DNA of 64,000 nucleotides from Schistosoma mansoni. Taxonomy: Eukaryota; Platyhelminthes; Trematoda; Strigeidida; Schistosomatidae. The DNA is taken from the NCBI RefSeq assembly GCF_000237925.1, contig NW_017386027.1:930001-994000 (forward strand). The letters are read 5' to 3'. Positions within the stretch are counted from its first letter, which is position 1. The number at the start of each line of letters is the position of its first letter. The translations under genes were made by a program, and so were the position numbers. The notes under the pieces are model-generated. The model searched no databases. It was not told the origin of the DNA and saw only the letters and a program-made list of their open reading frames with translations. This document shows, piece after piece, positions 61,419 to 64,000 of the stretch.

Positions 61419-61432
61419 ACGGATTTTGACAG

Positions 61433-63150
61433 ACATCTTTCGAGGGGATGAATGAGGAACTTTGCTTCTCTGGATTCTCTCGCTTCATTTAATTCTTGTA
61501 TTTCATTTTTCTTTTCATGTGTTATCGTTCATTCTTTTTTTTTGCTCTTTATTTTCGTTACTTTTAGTTTTTCTGTCTTTCCTGGTCTTTTGAGTTTTAG
61601 TGGTATTTCCTTCATGTGTTGCTCATTATGTTCACACTATTCTACGATAATTTCTTTGGTTTCATTCTTTTCTGATCTTCTTTACATTCCTTTTTAACCG
61701 AGGTTTTCTATTTGCTTTATATTCTTTTTCTGTTTGTTTATTCTTTTTTTACGATTCCTATATCTGGATACATTTCTATACGATTAATGTTAGGGACTAT
61801 TTGTGTTGATTTACTTTGTTTTGCTTATTATCGCATTGTCTTTTTAAGTGCCATAACTTTGATATCATTACTTTTCCGTGCTATTCTTTTTGAAATATTG
61901 TTAAACTACTTTTAAACGGTTAGTAGTATAAAATCATTTAATGATATTAGTTGTTGTGTTAGATAGTTCTTGTCGTATTGTAGTGAACAAGAACACAAGT
62001 GGGGACAATTGAATGTATTTTAGCACAACATTACAGAATATCTCATTAAAATCTGATAACCATACCATAAACAGTTAATTTGCAAACTAGTAATCAATTA
62101 TCTCAATCTTGACCATTCCTTCTGTAAATATCAGTCCATAGTCTCCGATTATAATTGTTCATTCATTTTCGTATAAATCGCGTGCCGTACCCGTTCTCTC
62201 CTTATCGATCTTCTACTGAAATACATTCAATGCCCAACCATCACCATATACTACTTATAGGGATATAAGTAGACCACACCCCAGTATGACTGTTTTGTTT
62301 GCATTAATTTTTTGATTTTCATCACATTTATGAGTTAATTGATTTCTATAGATTCAGGGTAATGTATTTATACTAAGACAAACACTTGTCCTTTTATCTC
62401 AGTAATAAATTAACTTGATTACTTGATTGTGATGTCAGTGTTAGTTTGACATTTGAAATAAATGTTATGATAGATCTAATACATTTTGTGTCTTGCCATC
62501 TATTATGAAATCAATACTCGATGAGGTTCCCATACCTACTTTTGAGTCTCTAGAATCAATTTTTTCTTTGATATCAATCACATTAACTCCGATACAAGGC
62601 AAGTATATCAATACAGTTTTAAACTTCATCTTTTTTTTCATTGCCATAACAATTTCCTATTTTCTTCGATTCGATCTCCCTAACCTTCTGTTGACAGACA
62701 TTCCACTTCTGACTGATGTTATATACTACTTATATCGGCATATACAAGTAGCATACACCACAAAGGGTGTCACAAATTACTTCTGAATATATAAACTATG
62801 TATTATTTCTGTTTTTCATTCCCTCTCCTTATTCACTTCCCTTCGACACTTTTGCCTATTGTCTTATACTACTGATTTATATTCAGTAAATAGTTGTATT
62901 CCTGGCAATTTTTAAGCTTATATTGTAACGCAAGTCTGTATTTCTTATTATAATGACTTTATCTCAGTCATTGAAGCAGTTATTCATAACTTAGTATATT
63001 TCATTAACCCTTCTTTAAACTCAACAGTCTCTATATTGTTAGCTCTTGGTTCGGTTTCCACTTGTTGATAAACTGTTACCAAGTTTTAGACAGAGCTAAC
63101 AGCTGTCTTTTACACTAACGTATGTTGTAATTGTGCTTTATATTACTATT
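61433..63150. other. T-rich flank right of the array, no gene recognised
   Basis: The + strand is very T-rich (61480-61900) and contains runs of short open frames with hydrophobic composition (for example 62493-62786), as expected from T-rich codons. CATATACTACTTATA (about 62248) and TTATATACTACTTATAT (about 62719) are similar short blocks. No domain or splice model convinced me. Confidence 0.4.
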
Positions 63151-63154
63151 GCAG

Positions 63155-63229
63155 GAAGCCCTTTTTCATTTCAGACAAGATGAAGCGTTAAACGCAGCAG
63201 ACACCTCACAAGTTGATGTTTGCAACTAG
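63155..63229 (+). CDS. possible terminal exon of an unidentified gene
   Basis: After TATTACTATTGCAG the frame runs EALFHFRQDEALNAADTSQV then DVCN and TAG. AATAAA follows at 63245-63250. The composition is more coding-like than the surroundings and the acceptor-stop-poly(A) order is right. However, the exon is short, the upstream exon is not found, and a second acceptor (TTTTTCATTTCAG, ending 63173) lies inside it. It could also be part of a repeat or LTR. Confidence 0.25.
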   Translation, partial: EALFHFRQDEALNAADTSQVDVCN

Positions 63230-63436
63230 TTTTGTATAGTATTCAATAAAGAACCACTGTTTTGCACAAATCATTGTTTTGAGAACTTCGATTTTGCGTG
63301 TATCTCAATGGGGTGACCTAGGCGCCTCGATAGATTCAACGCTGAGGTTATAGGTTCTGATCTACGTAGCTATTGGCATGTGTAGGGGACATGGTTAAAC
63401 TTCATTCCGAAATGATAAAAGTATAAGATAGATCAC

Positions 63437-63645
63437 TCAAGATGATTTGATTTTATCTACCCCATAACCACTGTCAACTAGGTGTGCCAAGATAGGACAG
63501 GATATTGTGTTTGTCTGGCCCTTTCTGTACCAAGCTTGGAGATGTTTACTCATTCGTTGTTTCAGTTGCCTGATGGCAAGCTCAACTATTTCTTCAAAAG
63601 CAGCTGAGTTTTTAGATGTATATGGAAGAAGCAAACTCAGGTAAC
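63437..63645 (-). mobile_element. GIY-YIG-like fragment, possibly Penelope-type
   Basis: The - strand frame (65 codons) contains RQLKQRMSKHLQAWYRKGQ, SCPILAHLVDSGYGVDK, a pattern R...H...........SAL..HL...GH.VD like the second half of GIY-YIG domains in Penelope-like elements. The GIY and YIG strands are not seen, so it is a fragment. Confidence 0.4.
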
Positions 63646-63648
63646 ATC

Positions 63649-63858
63649 CTATGTTTGAGTAGATATCACTGGTCTACTAGAATATGTCAGTGTAAGATCA
63701 GCTGCATAGAATTTCCCGTTTACTACTTTAGTATCAGGTTTTTTTCCCAAAGTCATCCATAAAAAACCAGATCTCGTAGCTTGGGATAAGGAAGCATGTT
63801 TCTCTTTCGTGTAGATAAATAAAGAGAAAATTAAAATCCTGAGAATGAATGTAAACAT
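63649..63858 (-). CDS. short ORF with signal-peptide-like start, unidentified
   Basis: 69 codons from an ATG at 63856-63858. The first 16 residues MFTFILRILIFSLFIY are strongly hydrophobic and followed by TKEKHASLSQA, a plausible signal peptide and cleavage region. The rest (LGKKPDTKVVNGKFYAADLT) shows no motif that I know. It may be a first exon of a secreted protein or chance; no good donor site was identified before the stop. Confidence 0.25.
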   Translation of the reverse strand: MFTFILRILIFSLFIYTKEKHASLSQATRSGFLWMTLGKKPDTKVVNGKFYAADLTLTYSSRPVISTQT

Positions 63859-64000
63859 ATAATGTTATTTTTTTAATGAAAGAAAATCAATGAAATTCCA
63901 GAAAAACCTTCAAAATAGGTGAGCACTTGATAACAAACAAAAGTTTACATGCAAACATGATCAGAAAAAAACTGCGTTGGTGAAACTAGATCCAGTCGCT

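Larger units (their letters stand above)
28571..61432 (+). repeat. tandem array, about 22.4 units of about 1470 bp, each with one initiator tRNA-Met gene
   Basis: Successive tRNA starts are 1460-1484 bp apart (22 intervals, 32337 bp, mean 1469.9). Units look about 98-99% alike by eye. Most length change comes from a (GTGA)n run about 760 bp after the tRNA start and a (GT)n or (GT)nGC(GT)n run about 320 bp before the next one. The array begins mid-spacer (AATAGTGTTTAGTAG at about 28576) inside an RTE-like fragment. It ends 14 bp past the last tRNA, after GGATTTTGACAG. The spacer has no second RNA gene that I recognise: no 5S, U-snRNA, spliced leader or other tRNA. Open frames in it recur in every unit only because the units are copies; they are low-complexity and overlap on both strands. 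Confidence 0.97.

Noticed and set aside
28571-61432. Spliced-leader RNA, 5S rRNA or snRNA repeat array
   Set aside because: I searched the unit for the schistosome spliced-leader, 5S and U6 landmarks by eye and found none. The only RNA gene recognised is initiator tRNA-Met.
28571-61432. CRISPR-like or bacterial repeat system
   Set aside because: Units are 1.47 kb with no short direct repeat and spacer pattern, and the surroundings are eukaryotic with spliced genes.
62465-62786. Opposing open frames at 62493-62786 (+) and 62647-62465 (-)
   Set aside because: The + frame is hydrophobic as expected in T-rich DNA and the - frame is its complement. Neither has a recognised motif or conserved context.

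Overview
The window looks like a piece of a schistosome (blood fluke) genome. It is AT-rich, its genes have introns with canonical GT..AG junctions, and the introns are packed with tRNA-derived, hammerhead-bearing SINE-like repeats of the kind described in Schistosoma (Sm-alpha), RTE-like non-LTR retrotransposons and Penelope-like fragments. I cannot name the species from sequence alone.

Bases 1-28570 hold two spliced protein genes facing each other tail to tail. On the + strand, five exons between 1343 and 13941 encode most of a METTL15/RsmH-type rRNA cytosine-N4 methyltransferase; its first exon or exons lie left of the window or in the gap. On the - strand, four exons between 24805 and 16085 encode a complete mitochondrial large-subunit ribosomal protein L46 (251 residues, with a poly(A) signal just after the stop). 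Both products serve the mitochondrial ribosome. Their introns carry nearly all the recognisable repeats: SINE-like families A, B and C (my labels), one apparently intact hammerhead ribozyme (5422-5477, -), decayed hammerheads, an about 3 kb RTE-like element in the last MRPL46 intron, another RTE-like fragment in a METTL15 intron, and a Penelope remnant. Bases 25640-28570 are decayed LINE sequence.

Bases 28571-61432 are one uninterrupted tandem array, about 22.4 copies of a unit averaging 1470 bp (1460-1484). Each unit carries one initiator tRNA-Met (CAT) gene, giving 23 tRNA genes in the same orientation. Most copies look functional. Four carry an anticodon-stem change in the triple G:C signature of initiators, one has an A1:C72 mismatch, one has a changed A54, and one has lost its first oligo-T terminator. 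The spacer has extreme strand asymmetry: C-rich after the tRNA, G-rich before the next tRNA, with a perfect inverted repeat near the switch. This array is the most striking thing in the window.

Bases 61433-64000 are T-rich single-copy-looking sequence with no confident gene. There is one possible terminal exon with a poly(A) signal, a GIY-YIG-like fragment and a short ORF with a signal-peptide-like start.

Together the supported genes have a translation theme (mitochondrial rRNA methylation, a mitochondrial ribosomal protein, cytosolic initiator tRNA), but there is no evidence that they are co-regulated.
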